From NCBI RefSeq assembly GCF_019352175.1, contig NZ_JACBYI010000012.1, forward strand, positions 1 through 64,000: 64,000 nucleotides of DNA, in the 5' to 3' direction. The notes under the pieces were generated by a model. The model saw only the letters and a program-made list of their open reading frames with translations, had not been told where the DNA came from and searched no databases. This DNA is from Paenibacillus sp. S150 (GTDB lineage Bacteria > Bacillota > Bacilli > Paenibacillales > Paenibacillaceae). This document shows, in pieces, positions 45,122-52,847 of the stretch. The first letter of the stretch is position 1, and every line of letters begins with the position of its first letter. The position numbers and the translations under genes are program-made.

Positions 45122-46363
45122 ATGTACTGTGTTCAAGAGATTGCCCCCGCGGTTGTATGGGTCGGAGGCAGCGACAAACGTCTGGAACGGTTCGAGAATA
45201 TGTTCCCGCTGCCCAATGGCGTAGCGTATAACTCGTATCTGATCCTCGATGAGAAGACTGCATTAATGGATACCGTGGATTCCGCGATCAGCGCCCAATT
45301 CCTGGAGAACCTCGGGCATGTGCTGCAGGACAGAGTCCTGGATTACCTGATTATCAACCACATGGAGCCTGATCATTGCGCCAATATCGAGGAGCTGCTG
45401 CGGCGTTATCCGGACTTGAAGCTGGTCGGCAACAAGAAAACCTTTCAGTTCATGGAGCAGTTTTACACTTTTAGCAAGCCGGATAACTACTATATTGTCA
45501 AGGAAGCGGATGAGCTGTGTCTGGGGGAGCGGACCCTGCGCTTTGTCATGACTCCTTTCGTGCATTGGCCGGAGGTCATGTTCACTTATGAAACAACGGG
45601 GCGCATCCTCTTCTCCGCCGATGCCTTCGGCTGCTTCGGTTCCCTCTCGGGAAACATATTCAGCGACCAGACCGATTTCGAAGGCGTATATCTGGAGGAA
45701 GCCCGGCGCTATTATGCCAATATTGTCGGGAAATATGGCCCCCAGGTACAGAAGGTGCTGAAGAAGCTGGCAGGATATGATATTCAAATGATCTGTCCCC
45801 TGCATGGGCCGGTCTGGCGTGAAAATCTGCCTTTTATTCTGGACAAATACCGCCAGTGGAGCAGCTATCAGCCGGAGAAACCGGGAGTTGTGCTCGCCTA
45901 TGCTTCCATGTACGGCAATACCGAAAATGTGATGAATCTGATCGCCGCGAAGCTATCCGCCAAAGGGGTGCAGGATATCCGCATGTACGATGTGTCCAAA
46001 ACCCATCCTTCATATATCATTTCGGATGTCTGGAAGTTCAGCCATCTGATCCTGGGCTCGCCCACCTATAATCTGGGGCTGTACCATGGGATGCAGGCGC
46101 TGCTCCATGAGATGGCGGCCCTGAATTTGCAGAACCGCAAAGTCGCACTGGTCGGCAACTATACCTGGGCGAACGCCGCCGTTAAAGAGATGAGCGGGAT
46201 TATAGAGAGCATGAAGTCTATGGAGTTCATCGGCGAGCCGTTTGAAATCCAATCGGCCATGAAGCAGGAGCAGCTGCCGCAGCTTGACCTGCTGGTGGAA
46301 GAAATCCGTGCCTCATTAAGCGCAGACTACGTGGAATCGCCGGTGGAAATTCCGTTGATCTGA
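45122..46363 (+). CDS. Flavodiiron protein (class A, FprA-like)
   Basis: This 413-residue protein has a metallo-beta-lactamase domain (about 1-245) with the diiron ligands HMEPDH (82-87), the His in FVHWPE, the Asp in SADAFG and the His in CPLHGPVW. A flavodoxin domain follows (about 252-395; ASMYGNTENV binds FMN phosphate, then GSPTYNLGLYHGM). There is no C-terminal rubredoxin. Enzymes of this class reduce oxygen to water or nitric oxide to nitrous oxide in the cytosol, protecting against oxygen or nitrosative stress. GGAGGG lies 7 bases before ATG. Stand-alone gene; the electron donor is not encoded nearby. Confidence 0.93.
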   Translation: MYCVQEIAPAVVWVGGSDKRLERFENMFPLPNGVAYNSYLILDEKTALMDTVDSAISAQFLENLGHVLQDRVLDYLIINHMEPDHCANIEELLRRYPDLKLVGNKKTFQFMEQFYTFSKPDNYYIVKEADELCLGERTLRFVMTPFVHWPEVMFTYETTGRILFSADAFGCFGSLSGNIFSDQTDFEGVYLEEARRYYANIVGKYGPQVQKVLKKLAGYDIQMICPLHGPVWRENLPFILDKYRQWSSYQPEKPGVVLAYASMYGNTENVMNLIAAKLSAKGVQDIRMYDVSKTHPSYIISDVWKFSHLILGSPTYNLGLYHGMQALLHEMAALNLQNRKVALVGNYTWANAAVKEMSGIIESMKSMEFIGEPFEIQSAMKQEQLPQLDLLVEEIRASLSADYVESPVEIPLI

Positions 46364-46403
46364 GGGCTGTTGCCAGATGAACAGCCGCGTAAGAAGAAAC
46401 GCC

Positions 46404-46472
46404 TTCGCCGTCCTTGACCTGGCAGCGCAGCTGTTTGCATTTCAGGTGTAAGGCTGGCTGCGCTTCCCTGGC
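46404..46472 (+). repeat. Repeat F, copy 2
   Basis: Matches the reverse complement of 396-480 (GCGCAGCTGTTTGCATTTCA, then GGTGTAAGGCTG). It lies 40 bases past the flavodiiron stop. Confidence 0.5.
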
Positions 46473-46552
46473 TCTCAGGTTTCCCTGGCCGGCTGAAGCT
46501 CTTCCTCCCCGATCCCTCAGACCTTTCTGCTGAGATCCGGCGGCTAAGCCCA

Positions 46553-46786
46553 AGTGGAAAAAGTAAACTTAATCCCCACATTCCCTTTTTTGCTTGCGTT
46601 AGTGGGAAAAAGTATAACTAAGGCAGCGCATTCGGCTCCTGGATCATCCCTAGTGGGAAAAAGTACAACTAATCCGGCTGAAATCAGCCATTTGGAGGGA
46701 GCGGGCTTCTATTAAGTGTACAAAATCCCACTAAAGCCCGTTAAAGCCCGAATTCCAGCCTATTAGTGTTACTTTTTACACTTCGC
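46553..46786 (+). repeat. Family D element, best-preserved copy
   Basis: Begins AAGTGGAAAAAGTAAACTTA and ends TTAGTGTTACTTTTTACACTT-like (last 20 bases mirror the first). Two internal direct copies of TAGTGGGAAAAAGTA and one inverted (ACAAAATCCCACTAA) occur. No coding capacity. Terminal inverted repeats of about 20 bases make it MITE-like. Confidence 0.7.
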
Positions 46787-47107
46787 TTTAGTTCCCTATG
46801 AACCTCCTTGCGTTCCATCAGCTTGTTCAGGTCCGCCAGTTCCATTCCTATACATTCAATTACCTTGTTGGCTCAACACCAAAATCAGCGGTTGACGAGA
46901 TGAATGAAGTCCGCTGCGGGTTCAGGGGGTTCTTCCGGCCGCTGCTAAAGCCCGGTTTCCTGATTGGAATAAGATTACTGGTTGAAAACGGTCTTTAAAG
47001 GCGGACACTATCGTTTCTCCAGAATTCCTCTGGCCCTCCGCTATGTCCGCACTTAATGCCGGCCCCTAATTTTTAGATGGAGCCGACTTTTTTTCACGAT
47101 TCCTTTA
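46787..47107. other. Gene-free stretch with one hairpin
   Basis: No convincing gene; a 66-codon frame at 46798-46998 has no binding site and no recognisable product. GCGGACA (47001-47007) pairs with TGTCCGC (47044-47050) around an inner CCAG/CTGG stem. It could be a remnant of a mobile element, but that is a guess. Confidence 0.35.
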
Positions 47108-47258
47108 AGAGTTTTCCGTCCGTGTAAGTGTACTAATTCTTACGAATTCCACTTCATTCACTCCATTCCACTTCACGTCCCTGCCTAGTAGCGGCCCCGG
47201 TTGGACCCGCTATATCCCCGCTTCCTCCTGCAAAACATAGAAACCACAGACTCTGCAC
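47108..47258 (+). repeat. Repeat H, copy 2
   Basis: Resembles 4515-4645, sharing the CATTCCACTTCA-type run and CCGCTTCCTCCTGCAAAACA. Moderate identity. Confidence 0.4.
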
Positions 47259-47348
47259 CATTCAGCACAATTAGGACGCATTATAATTTCGCCCTAACTT
47301 CATACCTGCCTTATCCACAATTGACGAGAAGCATAATTTCCTAAACGA

Positions 47349-47448
47349 CAAGTGGAAGCGGCTTCGCCGTCCTTATAAGGGACGGGGCGTTTCAGCAAGA
47401 AAGATAAGGCTAATTTATAGCGTGAAACATATAATTTCTTATCTTTCA
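47349..47448 (+). repeat. Family C two-hairpin repeat, copy at 47 kb
   Basis: Nearly identical to 26231-26332 (CTTCGCCGTCCTTATAAGGG, TAATTTATAGCGTGAAAC). It runs directly into the left end of array B2, showing that the families are joined in composite blocks. Confidence 0.75.
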
Positions 47449-47752
47449 AGAAAGACGCCTATCGGCGTCCTATATAAGAATGCTGCCATTTCAGTGGGGA
47501 GGAGAAGAATCATTTCGCGCTGATTCCACCGTCCAGCCGGCTTCTAGGAGAATCAAAGGCACTTCTGCCTCTGATTCCCTCGTCCAGCCGGCTTCGGGCG
47601 AAATCAAAGGCACTTCTGCCTTTGGTTCCCTCTACCTGCCCGCTGCGGCCAACGCAATCGCGCAGTTTGCTTGGCCGAAGTCCCGATCCATTCGTTCAGC
47701 GCAGCCGTGAAATAGTGGATAAGCTTCGCTTCCTCCAAAACATATAAATTCT
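47449..47752. repeat. Array B2: minimal B element with two units
   Basis: Same left end as B1 and B3 (GACGCCTATCGGCGTC, GAGAAGAATCATTTCGCGC), only two 51-base units, then the same right end (CTGCCCGCTGCGGCCAAC, CGCAGTTTGCTTGGCCGAAG, CTTCGCTTCCTCCAAAAC). It shows that the ends are conserved independently of copy number. Element E is absent here. Confidence 0.85.
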
Positions 47753-47815
47753 TATCTTTCCGGCTTCAGCCGCCGGATCAGCGGCAGGCATGCCGCTGAT
47801 ATGTTAAGCCGCGTC

Positions 47816-48964
47816 TCAGGCCTGCCGCCCCCGCAGCTCCTCCAGCAGCGCCAGCACCTCCGCTTCCTCAACCGGAACCGAATACGAGCCGTCCGCAAAA
47901 CGCTTCATCGCCCCTATGCCGTCCTGGAATACAAAACGGATGCGGCCGCTGCGCACTTTTTTGTCCGTATACATCTTGTCCATCAGCTGTCTGTGCGAGA
48001 CCGAAGCGGGGATTTCCGTCGGTAAGCCGGCCTTCCTGAGCAGAGCAATCACACGCTCCGCCTGCTCTCCGGTCATGTACCCGCGCTTCACCCCCAGCTT
48101 CGCCTGGATCACCAGCCCCACTGCAACGGCTTCTCCGTGCATCAGTGTGTAGCCGCTTACCGCCTCGAGCGCCCGGCCGGCCGTATGGCCCAGATTGAGA
48201 ATCTGCCGCAGGTTGCTCTCATACTCATCCTCTTCCACCACCTCGTATTTGATCCGGCAATTGGCAAGCGCAATCTGCTCGCAGACCTCGGTGTCCAGCA
48301 CCAGCTGACCCCGGTCGGAAATGACCTTGCCTATATTCTCTTCCAGATAACTGAAAAAAACGGCATCCGCCAGGCAGGCATGCTTAATCGTCTCGGCCAG
48401 GCCGCTTCTGAATTCGCGTGCGGGAAGCGTGCGCCAGGCGGCCAAATCTATATATACCTTGCGCGGCTGATGGAAGACGCCGATCAGATTCGTCGCAACC
48501 GGAGTATTCACACCTGTTTTGCCTCCTACAGAAGCGTCGGCTGCTGCCAGCAGAGTGGTTGCATAGTTGAGGCTGGGTACCCCCCTCCCAAAGGTTCCGG
48601 CCAAAAATCCGGCCAGATCGGTCACCGCCCCGCCGCCCACGGCGATGATGCAAGAGTCCCGCCCGTAGGCACGGCTTAACAGCTCATCCTCCAGCAGCGC
48701 TTTCGTTTCCCGGGTCTTGGACGCTTCGCCTGCCGGAAAAGAAAATAAATCCGCCTGAAAACCATTTTGCCGCAGCAGCTCCAGCAGAGGCCGCCCATAC
48801 AGCGGCTCCACCGTAGAATCCGTTATAATTGCGTATTTACTCACGTTTGGCACCAGACCCTGCTGCAAATCCGCAAGCAGCGAATCGAACAGCAGCTCTC
48901 CGATCTCAATTTCATAGGAGCTATCAACTACCTTTTTCAGCACAACCTGAAAGCTTCGGGACAT
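47816..48964 (-). CDS. 3-dehydroquinate-synthase-like sugar phosphate cyclase (divergent AroB paralogue)
   Basis: This 382-residue protein has the fold and NAD-binding motif of dehydroquinate synthase (GGGAVTDLAGF at 110-120, TTLLAAADASVGGKTGVN at 136-153). The zinc ligands Glu191, His260 and His276 are present. Two residues normally conserved in DHQS differ: the Lys of the KN-LIG motif is Thr (ATNLIG near 157-162), and the second His of HTFGH is Arg264 (HTAGR). It stands alone, divergent from a short-chain dehydrogenase, not among aro genes. It may therefore be a specialised cyclase or an inactive paralogue rather than the housekeeping AroB. AAGAGG lies 7 bases before ATG. Confidence 0.8.
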   Translation of the reverse strand: MSRSFQVVLKKVVDSSYEIEIGELLFDSLLADLQQGLVPNVSKYAIITDSTVEPLYGRPLLELLRQNGFQADLFSFPAGEASKTRETKALLEDELLSRAYGRDSCIIAVGGGAVTDLAGFLAGTFGRGVPSLNYATTLLAAADASVGGKTGVNTPVATNLIGVFHQPRKVYIDLAAWRTLPAREFRSGLAETIKHACLADAVFFSYLEENIGKVISDRGQLVLDTEVCEQIALANCRIKYEVVEEDEYESNLRQILNLGHTAGRALEAVSGYTLMHGEAVAVGLVIQAKLGVKRGYMTGEQAERVIALLRKAGLPTEIPASVSHRQLMDKMYTDKKVRSGRIRFVFQDGIGAMKRFADGSYSVPVEEAEVLALLEELRGRQA

Positions 48965-49175
48965 GACAAAACCTCTTTTCCTCGAACTTGGAGAACATTG
49001 TAGATAAGATTCGCCCGGAACGGGAAATTCTCCTGCTTATGAAAGGCAGTCAAGACCGGCGCCAGATGAAAATGGGTGTGACTTATGCTAAACTTGCGGT
49101 TGGAACTGCGGGACATCCACGCAGCCCATACGTTTGCAAGACAATAGCCATTTTGCAGCAAAAGGGGAGAGATTC

Positions 49176-49928
49176 ATGGTCAATGTACAAGGAAAATGGG
49201 CACTGATTACGGGAGCAAGCAGAGGCGTGGGTTATCAGACGGCCATATTTATGGCGGGTCAGGGCTGCAATCTTATTCTCCACAGCAGGGATCTCGCACA
49301 CACGGCAAAAGTGGAGCAAGAGGTTAGGGCACTGGGGGTTGAAGCCTATTGCGTACACGCCGAGTTGGGAAATCACGAAGAAGTGGTTGCCATGCTGGAT
49401 GAAATCGAGGCCATGGGCACCGTTGTCGATATAATTTTCAACAATGCCGCCGTCCAGATTGCCTACAGAACCGATTACTGGAACACGCCGGTCGATGATT
49501 TTGAGCAGAGCTTCCGGATTAATTTCATTTCCGCCGCCACTATTTGTAACCGTTTCATTCCCAAGATGATCGGACGCGGCTTCGGACGGGTGATCAATAC
49601 CACCAGCGGCATTAAAAACGAGCCGGAGCAGGCAGGCTATGCAGCCAGCAAAGCGGCGCTCGACAAATTCACCAAGGATCTGTCCTCCCGGCTGGAGGGA
49701 ACCGATGTCATCATCAGCTTAACCGACCCGGGCTGGTGCAGAACTGACTTGGGCGGCCCGAACGCCCCCAGTCCGGTAGAGAGCGTAATCCCCGGGATTG
49801 CGGTTGGGGCCTTTGTGGATGACAGGAAAAGCGGGCGGTTCCTGCATGCGCAGGGCTTTACCGGCATGACCCTTGAGGCTGCCGTAGCCAAAGCGGAAGC
49901 CATGGAAGCTGCGCCATACGTCATCTGA
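49176..49928 (+). CDS. Short-chain dehydrogenase/reductase
   Basis: This 250-residue classical SDR has cofactor motif TGASRGVG (about 12-19), NNAA, a Ser in INTTSG, and the catalytic YAASK. Length and layout are standard for a Rossmann-fold NAD(P)H oxidoreductase. The open frame begins at 49134, but AAAGGGGAGAG precedes the ATG at 49176. Divergent from the AroB-like cyclase with a shared upstream region, which hints that it could reduce a ketone made by that enzyme. That link is inference; the substrate is unknown. Confidence 0.87.
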   Translation: MVNVQGKWALITGASRGVGYQTAIFMAGQGCNLILHSRDLAHTAKVEQEVRALGVEAYCVHAELGNHEEVVAMLDEIEAMGTVVDIIFNNAAVQIAYRTDYWNTPVDDFEQSFRINFISAATICNRFIPKMIGRGFGRVINTTSGIKNEPEQAGYAASKAALDKFTKDLSSRLEGTDVIISLTDPGWCRTDLGGPNAPSPVESVIPGIAVGAFVDDRKSGRFLHAQGFTGMTLEAAVAKAEAMEAAPYVI

Positions 49929-49991
49929 TACAGTTTCTGCCGTTTTGAAGCCTGCCGCCAGGAAACTAAAAAAATCATTTCAGCTGAGCTT

Positions 49992-50417
49992 ATGGCGGCG
50001 AATCCGGAGCTGTTATGCTGCCCGCTGTGCAGCATTCTTGCCCCTTCCAATTACGCCGGATTCCAGCGTCTGCCTGCTCCTGGCGGAAGCGTCGCCAAGA
50101 TCATTCCCGGTCCGGGTTATCTTCAAGAGCTGCGCGGGCTGCTGTATGGCCGCTCAAGCAAACCGGCGCACTCGAACAGCAGTGAGCTCCGGGAACGCTT
50201 CAGCGAGTCTTTTGAAATCACCAAAACCCGGCGTTTCCAGTACAAGGTCAGACTTAAGCCCCCTCTCCTTCAGCAGCTGGTGAGGATGACTCCCTTGTCC
50301 TGGGCGGCGGAAGCGAAGCTTCGGTCCGTGCTTCAGCTTCAGCGGAATGCACTGGAAATTCCGGCAGCTTTGAGCGTGCTGGCTGGCAGGAAGCCGCTTT
50401 ATAGACCTAATGACAAA
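49992..50417 (+). pseudogene. Remnant of an RlmA-type 23S rRNA guanine methyltransferase
   Basis: The frame reads like the C-terminal half of RlmA-type enzymes: SILAPSNYAGFQRLPAPGGS, AKIIPGPGYLQELRGLLYG, then VRMTPLSWAA and SVLAGRK. The N-terminal zinc ribbon and SAM-binding half (about 150 residues) are missing, and no start signal precedes it. The frame has lost its expected stop soon after the final GRK and runs through the terminator to 50486. It is most likely a decayed gene. The resemblance is from memory of the family and should be tested by alignment. Confidence 0.55.
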
Positions 50418-50450
50418 GAGGGTGCCCGCCCGGGCACCCTCTTTCTTTTA
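50418..50450. terminator. Strong terminator
   Basis: GAGGGTGCCCG pairs perfectly with CGGGCACCCTC (50431-50441) around a 2-base loop region, followed by TTTCTTTT. It serves the rlmA remnant or SDR transcript and could also stop the convergent secreted-protein gene. Confidence 0.85.
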
Positions 50451-50466
50451 TCAGGCTATATAAACT

Positions 50467-50931
50467 TCACTTACACTTGCTCATGACATTCTCTACCACT
50501 ATGGGACCCAGAGTATTGGTTCTGGAATTGGAAAGGCGGACCTGTACGGCAGCACGCTCCAGCGGACCCGAAATATCATCGATCCTGCCTGCCCAGGTTG
50601 GATTCCCCGTTGCGGCAGGAGCCGGATACAGAGGGAAGCGCCAGCTGATCTCACCCGGCACTTGGGCAAATCCCTCATACCTGTCGTAATTCCCCAGAGA
50701 AGCCGGGTCCGGCAGATATTGAGCGTGAATGCTCAGACTGGTTCTCTCACCCCCGGCATCCCTGACTACACGATAGGCAAGGGCAACACCTTTGGCGTTG
50801 ACAGGCATGTTTTCTTTGGCGTCCAGTATAAGGCTGCATGGGTATGGGCTTGCCTGAGGCGCAGCCTGTGCGGTCGCGGGCAACATCGCAGCAAGCAGCA
50901 GAGCACAGATGAGTAACAGAGATTTTTTGAT
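50467..50931 (-). CDS. Small secreted protein with apparent ATC start codon
   Basis: The first ATG of the frame (50886) lies in the middle of a signal peptide. Fifteen codons upstream, ATC at 50929-50931 gives KKSLLLICALLLAAM after the initiator and is preceded by GGAGG with exactly 7 bases of spacing. The complete signal peptide then ends PATAQA. The mature 130 residues are beta-rich with no known domain (VALAYRVVRDAGGERTSLSI, GRIDDISGPLERAAVQVRLS). ATC may be a true rare start, a mutated ATG, or a sequence error. Either way the gene is 154 codons. Function unknown. Confidence 0.65.
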   Translation of the reverse strand: MKKSLLLICALLLAAMLPATAQAAPQASPYPCSLILDAKENMPVNAKGVALAYRVVRDAGGERTSLSIHAQYLPDPASLGNYDRYEGFAQVPGEISWRFPLYPAPAATGNPTWAGRIDDISGPLERAAVQVRLSNSRTNTLGPIVVENVMSKCK

Positions 50932-50985
50932 AGGTCTCCCTCCTTTTTTGAAGGGATATTCTTCCCAAATGACACAAAGATATAC

Positions 50986-51372
50986 TTATTCATCTATATA
51001 AGCTGGACTTGATAAGCTGAACTTGAAACAATAATAAATGGCAGCCATCTTAGAGCTCCATCCCCGATCATTTCCCTGCTCCAAAAGTGACAGCGGCAGC
51101 TCATATCCCGTAACCGGCCCGGGGATGGGATCACCTTTTCTTTTGGCCGCCAGCATGATGCCGGTTTCATCCGGAACAATCATATCCGCTGACCGGATAA
51201 TGTGCTGCGGCAGCTCATCGGATGGTCTGCGCCGGCGAGATTTCCGGATTGGCGTGATTAGAGGAAACAGCCTGCCCCTCCGTTTCCCGATGTGTTCAGC
51301 CAAATGAAGGGTCATCTCCTTAAGTGCCGGCTTGGAGAAAGGCGCACCCATAATAGTCACCGTTCCGTTCAT
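50986..51372 (-). CDS. Uncharacterised protein coupled to a Nudix hydrolase
   Basis: This 128-residue protein starts at the ATG that overlaps the Nudix stop (ATGA). A basic stretch (RKSRRRRPSDELP) follows a helical N-terminus, then SADMIVPDETGIMLAAKRKG. No membrane helix, signal or known motif. The C-terminal 15 residues look random. It might be a degenerate gene. Coupling suggests cooperation with the Nudix enzyme. Confidence 0.5.
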   Translation of the reverse strand: MNGTVTIMGAPFSKPALKEMTLHLAEHIGKRRGRLFPLITPIRKSRRRRPSDELPQHIIRSADMIVPDETGIMLAAKRKGDPIPGPVTGYELPLSLLEQGNDRGWSSKMAAIYYCFKFSLSSPAYIDE

Positions 51373-51887
51373 AAGCTCACCCTGCCTTCCCAATCCTCCA
51401 GCACCGACCAGCTCATTGCAGCTTGTCCCTGCGAGGCGTGCATGGTGCCTATATAGGTTGTATTATTATGTATTCCTGTCTCCAAATAATGCCGCATCAC
51501 TTCTTCGGTGGAGGCTGTGACCGGTTGGTGGGATGCCGTTCTGCAGTCCACCCACGACAGCCTTCCCTCTTCACTCTCAACGAGTTCGCTGTCCGCCGCT
51601 ACCTTGCCTGTAAAAATGTATTGTATGCGGATTTCCTGATCATCCTTCATTCTATGCACGATGTACCGGAGCGCCAAGCCGGTAAGCGCGTGTTCCTCCA
51701 GGCCTGTCTCCTCTTCAATCTCCCTTAGGCAGGCACGCTTCGGATCGCCGGTCTCGCCGCCCACAATATGTCCTCCGATGGGAACAAGCTGTCCGGGAAG
51801 AAAACGGCTGTTTACTTTCTTTTGCAGAAACAGCACCTCATGGTGCTCATTAAATAACAAGGCTACGGCCATTTGTCTAAGCAGCAT
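51369..51887 (-). CDS. Nudix hydrolase
   Basis: A 172-residue protein with a Nudix box GGHIVGGETGDPKRACLREI followed by EEETGL. The acidic helix REIEEETGL that binds magnesium is intact, but two extra residues separate it from the upstream Glu compared with the usual G-x5-E-x7-RE-x2-EE pattern. These enzymes cleave nucleoside-diphosphate-linked compounds; the substrate is unknown. It starts MLLRQMAVALLFNE, typical of the first strand. It is translationally coupled to the small gene downstream. Confidence 0.85.
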   Translation of the reverse strand: MLLRQMAVALLFNEHHEVLFLQKKVNSRFLPGQLVPIGGHIVGGETGDPKRACLREIEEETGLEEHALTGLALRYIVHRMKDDQEIRIQYIFTGKVAADSELVESEEGRLSWVDCRTASHQPVTASTEEVMRHYLETGIHNNTTYIGTMHASQGQAAMSWSVLEDWEGRVSL

Positions 51888-52079
51888 CCGCGTTCACCTC
51901 TATAAAATTAATGTCAGCTATTTACCTGTTCCTGTAAAAAGTATTGCCAAGGAAAATTATACCATGCATTTCCGGAATGGATAAGGACATCCTCCTCCCT
52001 GCCTGTTTAGATACGCGCTTCACAGCAATTGAAGCGGTGCGTGTCTGATCGCACCCTGCTGAAGTTGCAGCAAGGTCTA

Positions 52080-52265
52080 TAGTGGAAAAAGTATACTTAA
52101 TTCAGGCCGCCAGACGCTTTTAGCAGTCATTAGTGGGAAAAAGTAACCTTAGATCGGTCCGTATCGCCCTAAAAGGAGAGAATGGTTCGAAATAGGTGTA
52201 CAAATTCCCACTAAGAGAAGGTGCAGAGCGGATTTTCGCGAAATAGTATTACTTTTTCCACTTGG
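52080..52265 (+). repeat. Family D element
   Basis: Starts AGTGGAAAAAGTATACTTAA and ends AGTATTACTTTTTCCACTT. Inside are TAGTGGGAAAAAGTAACC and ACAAATTCCCACTAA. With 51888-52079, where I see nothing, it fills the gap between the Nudix gene and the hydrolase remnant. Confidence 0.7.
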
Positions 52266-52295
52266 CAGGCTCAGCTGTTCAGCCTCCAATGAGTC

Positions 52296-52584
52296 TTACT
52301 GCTGCATTCCCTGGACTGTGTATTCCTGGTCAAACGTCACTTCGGGAAAATCAGCCGACGGACCGTCCAGCAGTGTCTGCGGCTTGTTTTTCAGATATTG
52401 GTCGAAGAAGGCTCTGATATATGGCATAGGAGCGGGTGTTATCGGCAGTATGCACAGGGCCCATGCCTTTGGCACACAGCTTCGGAGACTGCAGCGCAAT
52501 ATCCGTAAAGCTCTGACGGTTGAAATGATCAATCGTCAGATAGCAGGTCACTTGACCCGCCTCCAGGCGCCGCCGTCTTGGCAC
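52296..52584 (-). pseudogene. Remnant of an alpha/beta-hydrolase
   Basis: Two overlapping minus-strand frames carry successive pieces of what reads like the C-terminal end of a secreted alpha/beta-hydrolase: HFNRQSFTDIALQSPKLCA in one frame, then AFFDQYLKNKPQTLLDGPSA and PEVTFD in the other. A frameshift near 52440-52480 and a missing catalytic N-terminal part mark it as broken. The family is inferred from these tail motifs only. Confidence 0.5.
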
Positions 52585-52696
52585 CTACATAATGCCAGGC
52601 GCCGCTGCAAGGATGGCCAGATTGATGATGGAGGGCAGGCTGCAGCAGGAAACCGAAGAATAATTCATGGCATAAAATATATAAATATATTTAAGC

Positions 52697-52728
52697 AGGA
52701 ACCTCCGCCCGGACGGGTGGAGGTTCCT
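52697..52728 (-). terminator. Terminator downstream of the MFS gene
   Basis: AGGAACCTCCGCCC pairs with GGGTGGAGGTTCCT around a 4-base loop. It lies 120 bases past the MFS stop, with a short U-rich run on the minus strand side. Confidence 0.6.
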
Positions 52729-52847
52729 TGTACGTCGTTCACAGTGAAGCCCAGCCAACAGCGGCAGAGCAGCAAATCAGGCTATTAAACATTTCCGTTG
52801 CAAGAGCCGGGCAGCCACAGGCTTTATTGCCCCCCGGCCTCGCCCCC

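Noticed and set aside
46798..46998. 66-codon gene after the family D element
   Set aside because: No binding site, no recognisable product, and it lies in a stretch made of repeats.
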